DNA of 64,000 nt from Turicibacter bilis (GTDB lineage: Bacteria; Bacillota_I; Bacilli_A; MOL361; Turicibacteraceae), in the NCBI RefSeq assembly GCF_024499055.1, contig NZ_CP071249.1, forward strand, positions 124,001-188,000, in the 5' to 3' direction. Position numbers and translations under genes: made by a program. This document shows positions 44,443 to 53,237 of the stretch, piece by piece; position 1 is the stretch's first letter, and the number at the start of each line of letters is the position of its first letter. Under the pieces are notes generated by a model. That model saw only the letters and a list, made by a program, of their open reading frames with translations, did not search any database and was not told the origin of the DNA.

Positions 44443-45450
44443 ATGGGGTTAATTATGGCAAGGGCTAATTTCAATGAAGTTTTAGAAGAATTAGCAAAAA
44501 AGTATGTAATTTATGCACCAAAGAAGTATGAAGGAGAAGGAACTTTCTCAGATACGCACCGTGTTCGTTACGGGGAAATCAAATGTATTGAGGAAATTGA
44601 ATTTAATGAAAAATCAAGTTTTTCGTACAAAGAGGTATTATTACCAATTACACAAACATTATTCTTCTTTACAGAAACAGAAGTCAAAGAAGCGTCAATG
44701 AATGAACAAAACCTTTTAATCTTCTTACGTAGTTGTGATCTACATGCAGTTCGTCGTCTAGATGAGATTTATTTACGCAATGGTTTTGAAGATATTTATT
44801 ACAAAAAATTCCGCGAGAAAGCAAAATTTGTTGTCATGGGATGTGAAAAAAGCTTTAATAACTGTTTTTGTGTCGATATGGGAACGAATACGTGTGATCA
44901 TTATGAGGCGTATATTCATTTAGCAGAAGATCAAGTGGCATTTGATATTAAATGCGAAGAACTATTATCAGATGCAAAACTTAAAGCGATGGAGACGACT
45001 GAAGTCACACCAAAATTCGTGACAGAAAATCCAGTTCATGTTGAGATTCCTGAAAAATTAGATTTACGAATTATCTATTCTGACATGTGGGAAGAGTATA
45101 GTGAGCGTTGTATTGCTTGTGGACGTTGTAATTTTGTGTGTCCAACGTGTACATGCTTTACGATGCAAGACATTTTCTATCAAGACAATCATAAATGTGG
45201 AGAGCGACGCCGTGTATGGGCATCATGTCAAGTAAATGGATATACAGATATGGCTGGCGGACATAAGTTCCGTGAAAATAAAGGACAACGCATGCGATTT
45301 AAAGTGATGCATAAAATTTACGACTTTAAAAAACGTAATGGATATCATATGTGTGTGGGTTGTGGTCGTTGTGATGATGTTTGTCCAGAATATATTTCGT
45401 TCTCTAACTGTATTAACAAACTAGGGAAAGCAATGGATGAGGTGGAATAA
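44443..45450 (+). CDS. asrA: Anaerobic sulfite reductase subunit A
   Basis: The 335-residue iron-sulfur subunit passes electrons to the siroheme subunit. It ends with two ferredoxin-type clusters: CIACGRCNFVCPTCTC (about residues 222-237) and CVGCGRCDDVCPEY (about 303-316). The N-terminal half has LRSCDLHAVRRLDEIYL, typical of AsrA. GAGGT lies upstream; a second in-frame ATG (44455) is possible. It overlaps asrB by one base. The complex reduces sulfite to sulfide in the cytoplasm. Confidence 0.94.
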   Translation: MGLIMARANFNEVLEELAKKYVIYAPKKYEGEGTFSDTHRVRYGEIKCIEEIEFNEKSSFSYKEVLLPITQTLFFFTETEVKEASMNEQNLLIFLRSCDLHAVRRLDEIYLRNGFEDIYYKKFREKAKFVVMGCEKSFNNCFCVDMGTNTCDHYEAYIHLAEDQVAFDIKCEELLSDAKLKAMETTEVTPKFVTENPVHVEIPEKLDLRIIYSDMWEEYSERCIACGRCNFVCPTCTCFTMQDIFYQDNHKCGERRRVWASCQVNGYTDMAGGHKFRENKGQRMRFKVMHKIYDFKKRNGYHMCVGCGRCDDVCPEYISFSNCINKLGKAMDEVE

Positions 45451-46244
45451 TGACAGTAAATGAGTATATCCCGTTTTTATCAGAAATCAAAGATGTAATT
45501 CAGCATACTGAAATCGAGTTTACATTCCGTATGGCTTATCAAGGTGAGGTTAAACCTGGTCAATTTTTTGAAGTTTCACTTCCAAAATACGGTGAAGCTC
45601 CAATTTCAGTAAGTGGCATTGGTGAAGACTATGTTGATTTAACAATTCGTAAAGTTGGAAAAGTAACAAATGAAATCTTTAATCACTATAAAGGACAACA
45701 TTTATTCTTACGAGGACCATATGGAAATGGTTTTGATGTGGCAAACTATGAAGGAAAAGAATTAATTGTCGTAGCTGGAGGAACGGGATTATCTCCAGTT
45801 CGTGGTGTGGTTGATTATTTCGCAACAGATGCTAGTCGATCAAATGGATTTACCTTAATCACAGGATTCAAATCACCAGAAGATGTCTTATTCAAAGCTG
45901 ATTTAGCTAAATGGCGCGAAACATCAGAAGTCATTCTAACGGTTGATAAAGCAGAAGAAGGTTATGAAGGACATGTTGGATTAGTTACAAAATTTATTCC
46001 AGACTTACCGATTAAAAACTTAGATGATGTTCAGGTCATTGTCGTTGGACCTCCAATGATGATGCATTTTACTGTCCAAGAGTTCTTAAAACGTGGAATT
46101 GCTGAACAAAATATTTGGATTTCGCAAGAACGTAAAATGTGCTGTGGAATTGGAAAATGTGGTCACTGTAAAATTGATGACACCTACATTTGCCTAGAAG
46201 GTCCAGTATTTAATTACACTAAAGGGAAAGATTTAATTGACTAA
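45450..46244 (+). CDS. asrB: Anaerobic sulfite reductase subunit B
   Basis: The 264-residue flavoprotein resembles dihydroorotate dehydrogenase electron-transfer subunits: an FAD domain (EAPISVSGIG, GPYGNGF), NAD-binding VVAGGTGLSPVRG and a 2Fe-2S site near the end, KMCCGIGKCGHC followed by C about eleven residues on. It takes electrons from NADH for AsrA. The start overlaps the asrA stop, indicating coupling. Confidence 0.94.
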   Translation: MTVNEYIPFLSEIKDVIQHTEIEFTFRMAYQGEVKPGQFFEVSLPKYGEAPISVSGIGEDYVDLTIRKVGKVTNEIFNHYKGQHLFLRGPYGNGFDVANYEGKELIVVAGGTGLSPVRGVVDYFATDASRSNGFTLITGFKSPEDVLFKADLAKWRETSEVILTVDKAEEGYEGHVGLVTKFIPDLPIKNLDDVQVIVVGPPMMMHFTVQEFLKRGIAEQNIWISQERKMCCGIGKCGHCKIDDTYICLEGPVFNYTKGKDLID

Positions 46245-46257
46245 GGAGGGTGTCAGC

Positions 46258-47229
46258 ATGGATGTGAATACTAAGCTTTTAAAGAAAAATGCATTTCGTG
46301 TAACGAAGCATCGTGGAATTACAGCTTCTCGTGTTAGGGTTCCAGGTGGAGCGCTTCAAGCTGAATATTTATTGAAAATTTATGAAATTGCTAATACGTA
46401 TGGAAATGGTGCTGTTCACCTTACCACACGTCAAGGATTTGAAATCCCTGGTATTAAATTTGAAGACATTCCGAAAGTCAATGAGTTATTACAGCCAATT
46501 ATCGAAGGGCTAGATATTAATCAAGAGATTCCTGGAAAAGGATATACAGCAGCTGGAACACGAAATGTATCAGCTTGTATTGGTAATAATGTGTGTCCTT
46601 TTGCAAACTACAATACGACAAACTTTGCTAAACGTATTGAAAAAGCAGTTTTTCCTAATGATTTACACTTTAAAATTGCTTTAACAGGGTGCCCTAATGA
46701 CTGTATTAAAGCACGTATGCATGACTTTGGAATTATTGGGATGACTAAGCCTCAGTATGACAAAGATCGTTGTGTTTCGTGTGGGGCTTGTGTTCGTGCT
46801 TGTAAGAAAAAAGCAACAGGTGCTTTATCATCTGTGAATTATAAAGTTGAACGTGATCATTCAAAATGTATCGGATGTGGAGAATGTGTGATTAACTGCC
46901 CAACAGCAGCATGGACGCGCAGCAAAGAAAAGTACTATCGTTTAGCCATTATGGGACGTACAGGTAAGAAAAATCCACGTTTAGCAGAAGACTTTATTGT
47001 TTGGGCAGATGAGGATAGCATCATTAAAATTATCCAAAATACATATAAGTATGTAACAGAGTATATCGCAAAAGATGCACCTGGTGGAAAAGAACACATT
47101 GGTTACATCGTGGATCGTACAGGATTCATGGAGTTTAAAAAATGGGTACTTGAAGATGTTAACTTAGGTGAAGATGCGATTGTTAAGCATAATATTTACT
47201 GGAGTGGGATTCGCTACGTTCAAAATTAA
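46258..47229 (+). CDS. asrC: Anaerobic sulfite reductase subunit C (siroheme)
   Basis: The 323-residue catalytic subunit has the siroheme/4Fe-4S motif: CIGNNVCPFA then TGCPNDC (together four Cys), with basic residues for sulfite in LTTRQGF. An inserted ferredoxin domain follows with CVSCGACVRACKK and CIGCGECVINCP. It produces sulfide. ATG 46258 after AAGGAGGG is chosen over the upstream frame that overlaps asrB. Confidence 0.94.
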   Translation: MDVNTKLLKKNAFRVTKHRGITASRVRVPGGALQAEYLLKIYEIANTYGNGAVHLTTRQGFEIPGIKFEDIPKVNELLQPIIEGLDINQEIPGKGYTAAGTRNVSACIGNNVCPFANYNTTNFAKRIEKAVFPNDLHFKIALTGCPNDCIKARMHDFGIIGMTKPQYDKDRCVSCGACVRACKKKATGALSSVNYKVERDHSKCIGCGECVINCPTAAWTRSKEKYYRLAIMGRTGKKNPRLAEDFIVWADEDSIIKIIQNTYKYVTEYIAKDAPGGKEHIGYIVDRTGFMEFKKWVLEDVNLGEDAIVKHNIYWSGIRYVQN

Positions 47230-47300
47230 TTTAAATTAGTTAATTTAGGAAGCACTTTAGATTCATCAAGTTTATGCGCTACTATTGAAAGGAGATACTT

Positions 47301-49388
47301 ATGAAAAAAGTACAGTCGACATGTAATTATTGTTCATTAGCTTGTAATATCGATTACATCGTAGAAGAGAACAAAATTGTAAAAGTCATTCCGACAAAAG
47401 GCTATCCAGTTAATAATGGATTCTCATGTATTAAAGGATTAAATTTAGATAAACAGCACTCAGTTTATAAAGCAAATCCATTACCACGTATTAAAAAAGA
47501 AGATGGAACATTTGAACATGTTTCATGGAATGAAGCTTTTACTTACACAGCCAATAAATTAAAAGAAATCCATGAACAATATGGTCCAGAAAGTATTGCC
47601 GGAATCAGTACCGGACAATTAACGCTAGAAGAAATGGCGTTATACGGACATGTCATGCGTAACTTCTTAAAAGCTAACGTAGATGGAAATACACGCTTAT
47701 GTATGGCGACGAGTGTTGTAGCACATAAACAAAGTTTTGGATTTGACGCACCACCATATACATTAAATGATTTAGAATTATCAGATACAATCATTTTAAT
47801 CGGAGCAAATCCAGTGGTTGCTCATCCAATTCTTTGGGGACGTATTAAAGCGAACAAAATTGAAGGTAAAAAAGTGATTGTTATTGATCCACGTTATACA
47901 GAAACAGCAAAACGTGCCGATCATTTCTACCGTTTAAAAGCAAAATCTGATTTAACGTTATTATATACATTAGCTCATGTATTAATTGAAAAAAATTGGA
48001 TTGATGCAGCATACATTGAAAACCATACAGAAAAGTTTGAAGAATTCAAAACATTTGTTAAAGAGTTTACATTAGATAAAGTTGAAGAGAAAACAAACTT
48101 AACAGCTGAACAAGTATTAGAATTAGCAACAATGATTCATGAAGGAAAAGCTGTTTCACTTTGGTGGACAATGGGAATTAACCAAGGATATGAAGCGGTG
48201 CGTAATGCGCAAGCTATTATCAATATTGCCTTAATGACAGGAAATATGGGACGTCCTGGTACAGGAGCGAACTCAATTACTGGTCAAAGTAATGCCATGG
48301 GATCACGTTTATTCAGTAATACAGCTGGTTTATACGGTGGGGGAGATTATGATAATCCAGTTCGTCGTCAAGCAGTAGCAGAAGCATTAGGAATCGATGA
48401 ATCATGGTTACCATCTAAACCAACGTTACCATACAATGCGATTATCGAAAAAATTAATGCTGGAGAAATTAAAGCATTATGGGTTCTTTGTACAAATCCA
48501 CGTCACTCATGGATTAATAATGAAACATTCAAAGAGGCAATGGACAAATTAGATTTATTCATCGTTCAAGATATTTATGACGATACAGATAGCTCAGAAG
48601 ATTGTAGTGTCTTCTTCCCAGTTGTACCTGGAACGAAAAAAGAAGGAACATTAATCAATACGGAACGTCGTTTATCTGCTGTACGCCCGGCTTTATTAAT
48701 GGAAGAAAATGAAATGACTGATTTCAATGTTATTTTAAATGTTGGTAAAGCACTTGGAATGGGGGATTTACTTGATGGATGGAAAACACCTCAAGAAGTC
48801 TTTGAAAAAATGAAAAAATGTTCAAAAGGAATGCCATGTGATATTACAGGTGTTGATTATAATGCTTTAGTGGATTCAAAAGGAATTCAATGGCCATTTA
48901 AAGAAGGGGACACTTTAACAGAAAATGAGCGCCGTTTATTTGAAGATGGACAATTCTATACACCAAGTAAAAAAGCTCAATTTATGTTTGAAGCTGTTAC
49001 AGAAAATCCATTACAATTAACTGAAGAATTCCCATATGTTTTCAATACAGGACGTGGAACAGTCGGTCAATGGCATACACAAACACGTACACGTGAAATT
49101 GCTTTTGTTAATGATGCAGTTTCACACGTTGCATATGTTCACATCAATGAAGAGTTAGCGAAAGATTTAGGAATTAAGCATCAAGAAATGATTGAAATTA
49201 CATCAATTAATGGTGTGACACGTCGTTTCATGGCGATGGTTTCAGATACAGTGGCATACAACGAATTATTTGCTCCAATTCACTATATTGAGACAAATGC
49301 CTTAACACCATCTGTTTATGATCCATATTCAAAAGAACCTTCATATAAGAGTACACCAGTACAAATTAATAAAGTGAAAGGGGCTTAA
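47301..49388 (+). CDS. narB: NarB/NasC-type molybdopterin oxidoreductase (candidate nitrate reductase)
   Basis: The 695-residue enzyme belongs to the DMSO-reductase family. An N-terminal 4Fe-4S site (C8, C11, C15, C43) precedes the two MGD-binding domains. RLCMATSVVAHKQSFG supplies Cys134 as molybdenum ligand, the hallmark of periplasmic/assimilatory nitrate reductases, unlike the Ser or SeCys of other members. GANPVVAHPILWGRIK, TGQSNAMGSR and the end GQWHTQTRT agree. There is no Tat signal, so it is cytoplasmic. It is followed by a ferredoxin and a flavin reductase as in clostridial NarB loci. Nitrate is likely, but other oxyanions are possible. Confidence 0.82.
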   Translation: MKKVQSTCNYCSLACNIDYIVEENKIVKVIPTKGYPVNNGFSCIKGLNLDKQHSVYKANPLPRIKKEDGTFEHVSWNEAFTYTANKLKEIHEQYGPESIAGISTGQLTLEEMALYGHVMRNFLKANVDGNTRLCMATSVVAHKQSFGFDAPPYTLNDLELSDTIILIGANPVVAHPILWGRIKANKIEGKKVIVIDPRYTETAKRADHFYRLKAKSDLTLLYTLAHVLIEKNWIDAAYIENHTEKFEEFKTFVKEFTLDKVEEKTNLTAEQVLELATMIHEGKAVSLWWTMGINQGYEAVRNAQAIINIALMTGNMGRPGTGANSITGQSNAMGSRLFSNTAGLYGGGDYDNPVRRQAVAEALGIDESWLPSKPTLPYNAIIEKINAGEIKALWVLCTNPRHSWINNETFKEAMDKLDLFIVQDIYDDTDSSEDCSVFFPVVPGTKKEGTLINTERRLSAVRPALLMEENEMTDFNVILNVGKALGMGDLLDGWKTPQEVFEKMKKCSKGMPCDITGVDYNALVDSKGIQWPFKEGDTLTENERRLFEDGQFYTPSKKAQFMFEAVTENPLQLTEEFPYVFNTGRGTVGQWHTQTRTREIAFVNDAVSHVAYVHINEELAKDLGIKHQEMIEITSINGVTRRFMAMVSDTVAYNELFAPIHYIETNALTPSVYDPYSKEPSYKSTPVQINKVKGA

Positions 49389-49389
49389 T

Positions 49390-49800
49390 ATGAAACGTAT
49401 TAAGATTGATAGAAGTAAATGTATTAGTTGTTTAACTTGTGTCACAGCTTGCGTCGTGTCTCACGAAAGCTGTGATTCAAGAAACCGTGTGGTTGTTGAT
49501 AGCGAAGGAAAAAATTCACCAATTTTCTGTCGTCATTGTGATTTACCTGAATGTGTTTATACATGTATGACAGGTGCAATGTCTAAAGATAAAGAAACTG
49601 GTTATGTTCAATATGATGGAACACGTTGTGCAAGTTGCTATATGTGTATCATGGCATGTCCTTATGGGGTTTTAAAAGCAGATCGCTTAAAACAAAAATA
49701 TATTATGAAATGTGATATGTGTACATCACATGATGCAAAAACTCCACAATGTGTGGCGAACTGCCCAATGGAAGCTATTACACTTGAGGAGGTAAAGTAA
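49390..49800 (+). CDS. 4Fe-4S ferredoxin subunit of the molybdoenzyme
   Basis: The 136-residue protein has four ferredoxin-type Cys groups: CISCLTCVTAC, CRHCDLPECVYTC, CASCYMCIMAC and CDMCTSH...CVANCP, the pattern of HycB/DmsB-type electron carriers with up to four clusters. It starts one base after the molybdoenzyme gene and is followed after one base by the flavin reductase gene, so it surely relays electrons between them. Confidence 0.9.
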   Translation: MKRIKIDRSKCISCLTCVTACVVSHESCDSRNRVVVDSEGKNSPIFCRHCDLPECVYTCMTGAMSKDKETGYVQYDGTRCASCYMCIMACPYGVLKADRLKQKYIMKCDMCTSHDAKTPQCVANCPMEAITLEEVK

Positions 49801-49801
49801 G

Positions 49802-51034
49802 ATGAATTATGTAGTTGTAGGTGCCTCAGCAGCAGGAGTCAATGGAGTTAAATATATTCGTCAACTAGAACCGGATGCAAATATTACCTTAATTTCAAAG
49901 GACGAGCATATTTATTCACGTTGTATTTTACATCATTACTTAGAAGGAATTCGCGATATTAAAGCGTTAGAATTCGTAGAAGATGGATTTATTGAAAAAA
50001 ATAATATTAACTGGATTAAAGGGGTTGGGGTTGAAAAAATCGAACCAAAACAAAAAGAATTAATTTTATCTGATGGACGTACGGTGTCATATGACAAAGT
50101 CTTATTAGCAACAGGTGCATCAACCTTCTTCCCACCAGTTAAAAACTTAAATGATGCAAAAAATGTCTTTGGATTAAGAAACTTAGATGATGCGATTGAA
50201 ATTAAAGAAAAAGCTCAATATGCAAAAAACATCGTCGTGATGGGAGCAGGACTTGTTGGAATTGATGCTTTAACGGGATTATTACATTATGGAAAGAATT
50301 TAACATTAGTTGAGTTCAAAGGACATATGTTATCAATTCAGTTAGATAAACGTGCAGCTAAAACATATCAAGATGCGTTTACAAATGAGGGAGTAACGCA
50401 ATATTATGATACAGCCGTTCAAGAAGTGATCATGGATGAAACAGGGGCTGTCAAAGCATTAGCTTTATCGAATGGATTAATTATTGACTGTGATTTCTTA
50501 ATCGTCGCAACAGGTGTTCGTTCAAATGTTGCTTTCTTACAAGATAGTGGCATTGAATGCGATCGTTTCGGATTAATCTTTGATGAGTATGGACGCACAA
50601 GTGATGAATCTGTTTACGGTGCAGGAGATATTTCAGGACGTAATCCAATTTGGCCAGCTGCTGTAAAAGAAGCCATTATCGCAGCAACAAATATGTGTGG
50701 ACATAAACGTGAATTAACTGATTTCTTTGCAAGTAAATCAACCATGAATTTCTTACATATTCCAACCATGTCACTTGGAACACCAGAACCAGCTGATGAA
50801 ACTTATAAAGTTGACATTGAAGAAGACGGGCAAGGAAACTATAAAAAAATTATTCATAAAGACGGTGTCATTTATGGAGCTCTTATTCAAGGAGACTTAT
50901 CATATAGTGGTGTATTAACGCAGTTAATTAGAGAAAAGATTAATATTGATAAGGTTGAAAAATCAATCTTTAAAATCGATTATTCGGATTTCTTCCACTT
51001 AACAGATAACTGCCAATTTACATACAATGATTAA
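49802..51034 (+). CDS. NAD(P)H-dependent FAD oxidoreductase, electron donor to the molybdoenzyme
   Basis: The 410-residue flavoprotein has the pyridine nucleotide-disulfide fold: VVVGASAAG (FAD), LLATGAST, VVMGAGLVGIDA (NAD(P)) and VYGAGDIS. It resembles the reductase parts of nitrite and rubredoxin reductases. The C-terminal about 70 residues (IYGALIQGDLSYSGVLTQLI) are of the NasB type. Tight spacing with the ferredoxin gene shows a dedicated donor. It lacks siroheme or nitrite-reducing domains. Confidence 0.87.
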   Translation: MNYVVVGASAAGVNGVKYIRQLEPDANITLISKDEHIYSRCILHHYLEGIRDIKALEFVEDGFIEKNNINWIKGVGVEKIEPKQKELILSDGRTVSYDKVLLATGASTFFPPVKNLNDAKNVFGLRNLDDAIEIKEKAQYAKNIVVMGAGLVGIDALTGLLHYGKNLTLVEFKGHMLSIQLDKRAAKTYQDAFTNEGVTQYYDTAVQEVIMDETGAVKALALSNGLIIDCDFLIVATGVRSNVAFLQDSGIECDRFGLIFDEYGRTSDESVYGAGDISGRNPIWPAAVKEAIIAATNMCGHKRELTDFFASKSTMNFLHIPTMSLGTPEPADETYKVDIEEDGQGNYKKIIHKDGVIYGALIQGDLSYSGVLTQLIREKINIDKVEKSIFKIDYSDFFHLTDNCQFTYND

Positions 51035-51059
51035 TTGACACGAGGAGAGAATTTTACTG

Positions 51060-52007
51060 ATGAAAACTTTATTACAAAAGATTGCTAACTTACCGGTTGG
51101 AGCAATTGCAACGATGGTAGGGTTAGCAACCCTTTCTAATATGTATGCCTCATTAGGATATTCAGGGATTAAACATATTACGATGTTTGTAGGAATTTTA
51201 GTATGGGCAGCAGCGTTCTTAAAACTAACTGTTCATTTCCAAATATTTAAAAAAGAATATGCAAATGTTGTTCCAGCAAGTTTATATGCGGCATTTACGA
51301 TGTTAACGATGATTTTAGGGAGCTATATCTTTACTTATTCTCCTGCTATCGGTAAAGGAATCTGGTTAACAGGTGTTGTATTACATTTCATTCATATTTT
51401 AATTTTCACGTATCGAAATGTGATCAAAGGTGTAAATAAAGACACATTTGTTCCAACATGGTTTGTCACTTATAATGGATTCTTAGTTTCTGCGGTAGTC
51501 GGAACAGGGATGAATATGCCAGGCTTATTAAAAATTATTGCTATTTATGGAATCATTGTTTTCCTAATGATTATTCCATTCATGATCGTTCGCATGATTC
51601 GTCGTCCATTACCAGCACCATTAACTCAAACAGCAGCAATTTTATTAGCGCCAAGTAGCTTATGTTTAGTTGCTTACTTAAATGCCTTTGCTACTCCAAA
51701 TGCAATCGTGGTTTATGGATTATATGCAGCTATATTTGCGACATTAATCTTCATACTAATTAATATTCCTAAATTCTTTAAGTTTGAATTCCATCCTGGT
51801 TTTGCAGCGTTAACATTCCCATTAGCGATTGGTGTCGTTGCATCAACCAAAATGGCTGGATATTTAACAGCACAAGGATTTGAAGTATTCGGATTATTTG
51901 TGAAAGAAGTTTCAGGAATCCAGTTATACGCGACAACGATTATTATTGGATTTGTTGCTTATAACTTTGTTCGACTGTTAGTTCGTTCATATCAAAAACA
52001 AAACTAA
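51060..52007 (+). CDS. TDT-family anion channel (TehA/SLAC1/Ssu1-type)
   Basis: The 315-residue membrane protein has about ten helices and the tellurite-resistance/dicarboxylate transporter pattern: NLPVGAIATMVGLATLSNMY at the start, VVLHFIHILIF and PALTFP-like FAALTFPLAIGVVASTK. Relatives move sulfite (Ssu1), nitrate, chloride or malate. Its place between sulfite reductase, the nitrate-type reductase and cofactor genes suggests nitrate/nitrite or sulfite traffic. Substrate is inferred only. Confidence 0.8.
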   Translation: MKTLLQKIANLPVGAIATMVGLATLSNMYASLGYSGIKHITMFVGILVWAAAFLKLTVHFQIFKKEYANVVPASLYAAFTMLTMILGSYIFTYSPAIGKGIWLTGVVLHFIHILIFTYRNVIKGVNKDTFVPTWFVTYNGFLVSAVVGTGMNMPGLLKIIAIYGIIVFLMIIPFMIVRMIRRPLPAPLTQTAAILLAPSSLCLVAYLNAFATPNAIVVYGLYAAIFATLIFILINIPKFFKFEFHPGFAALTFPLAIGVVASTKMAGYLTAQGFEVFGLFVKEVSGIQLYATTIIIGFVAYNFVRLLVRSYQKQN

Positions 52008-52009
52008 AT

Positions 52010-52130
52010 AACCCAAAGTAACCGAGCAAAAATACCTAAGGAGTGTCTCTACGGTATTGAGCCTAAGTCTTTAGATGACTTACAGGGTTGAGCGAGAAAT
52101 CAATCAGCCTTCCACATTTGAAAAGGTGAA
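52010..52130 (+). ncRNA. structured leader RNA, candidate molybdenum-cofactor riboswitch
   Basis: AACCC (52010-52014) pairs with GGGTT (52085-52089) and encloses two hairpins: AATACC/GGTATT (52031-52036, 52053-52058) and TAAGTC/GACTTA (52064-52069, 52077-52082). TGACTTA (52076-52082) is also complementary to TAAGTCA (52147-52153), the 5' arm of the terminator that follows. Such a switch between two partners is typical of riboswitch expression platforms. The position before molybdopterin genes suggests Moco as ligand. I could not confirm a match to the known Moco motif. Confidence 0.62.
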
Positions 52131-52131
52131 G

Positions 52132-52195
52132 TTAATTTAAAATTGTTAAGTCAATTTGCCTTTTTATCATGCGCAAATTGACTTTTTTAAATTAA
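52132..52195 (+). terminator. long terminator hairpin before the cofactor operon
   Basis: AAGTCAATTTGC (52148-52159) pairs perfectly with GCAAATTGACTT (52173-52184), then six T. The outer arms TTAATTTAAAA (52132-52142) and TTTTAAATTAA (52185-52195) are also fully complementary. It ends just before the ribosome binding site of the next gene. Confidence 0.88.
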
Positions 52196-52210
52196 CGATT
52201 GGAGGATAAT

Positions 52211-53236
52211 ATGAAAAAAATTAAAACAATTGATGCGGTAGGTCATGTTTTATGTCATGATATTACGCAAATTATTAAAGATGTTAAAGATGGACCGGTT
52301 TTTAAAAAAGGTCATGTTGTTCGTGAAGAAGATATTGAAGTCTTGTTATCTGTAGGGAAAGACCATCTGTATATTTATGAAGCGGATGAATCGATGCTTC
52401 ATGAAAATGATGCGGCAGATATTTTATATAACGTTTGTAAAAATGACTACATGAAACCAACAGAAGTTAAAGAAGGAAAAATTGAAGTCATTGCGACAGA
52501 AGGTGGACTTTTAAAAGTTGATATCGATCGCTTACAACAGATTAACGAAATCGGTGAAATCATTATTGCCACACGTCATAATAACACCGTGATTAAGGCA
52601 AATGACAAATTAGCGGGAACGCGAATTATTCCCCTCATGATTCACAAGGATAAGTTAGAACAGGTAAAAGCGATTCATAATGAACAGCCACTTCTTGAAA
52701 TTAAGCCATTCCATCATTTCAAAGTCGGAGTCATTACAACAGGAAATGAAGTTTATTATGGACGTATTAAAGATACGTTTACACCTGTGATTAAAAATAA
52801 ATTAGCGAAATATAATTTAGAGATTAATCATCATATCATTGTGAATGATGATATTGAAAAAATTCAAGCTGCCATTTCAGAATGTCGTGACTTAGGAATG
52901 GAGCTTATCATTTGTACAGGTGGAATGAGTGTGGACCCTGATGATTTAACACCAGGAGCAATTAAAGCATCAGGAGCAGAAATTTTAACATATGGTGCAC
53001 CTGTATTACCGGGAGCAATGTTCTTACTTGGATATTTTGAAGATAAAACACCAATCGTTGGATTACCAGGTTGTGTCATGTATGCGAAGGCGACAAGTTT
53101 TGATTTAATGTTCCCTCGTATTTTAGCAAAAGATACGATTACAAAGAAAGAAATCGCAGCATTAGGACATGGTGGACTTTGCTTAAAATGTCCAGTTTGT
53201 ACGTTCCCACACTGTGAATTTGGAAAGGGTAGCTAA
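52211..53236 (+). CDS. Molybdopterin-binding protein (MoeA/MogA-like domain)
   Basis: The 341-residue protein has a MoCF-type domain near residues 175-290 with GVITTGNEVYYGRI, LIICTGGMSVDPDDLTPGAI and VGLPGCVMY, as in MoeA and MogA. The N-terminal part resembles MoeA domain I only loosely. The end carries a Cys-rich tail, CLKCPVCTFPHC, seen in clostridial members. It heads the cofactor operon. ATG 52211 follows TTGGAGGA. Its exact step, possibly molybdate insertion or cofactor delivery, is unknown. Confidence 0.83.
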   Translation: MKKIKTIDAVGHVLCHDITQIIKDVKDGPVFKKGHVVREEDIEVLLSVGKDHLYIYEADESMLHENDAADILYNVCKNDYMKPTEVKEGKIEVIATEGGLLKVDIDRLQQINEIGEIIIATRHNNTVIKANDKLAGTRIIPLMIHKDKLEQVKAIHNEQPLLEIKPFHHFKVGVITTGNEVYYGRIKDTFTPVIKNKLAKYNLEINHHIIVNDDIEKIQAAISECRDLGMELIICTGGMSVDPDDLTPGAIKASGAEILTYGAPVLPGAMFLLGYFEDKTPIVGLPGCVMYAKATSFDLMFPRILAKDTITKKEIAALGHGGLCLKCPVCTFPHCEFGKGS

Positions 53237-53237
53237 A

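Noticed and set aside
47231-47246. AT-rich palindrome TAAATTAGTTAATTTA before the molybdoenzyme gene
   Set aside because: It does not match the Crp-type boxes upstream of asrA and such AT-only repeats are expected by chance in this genome.
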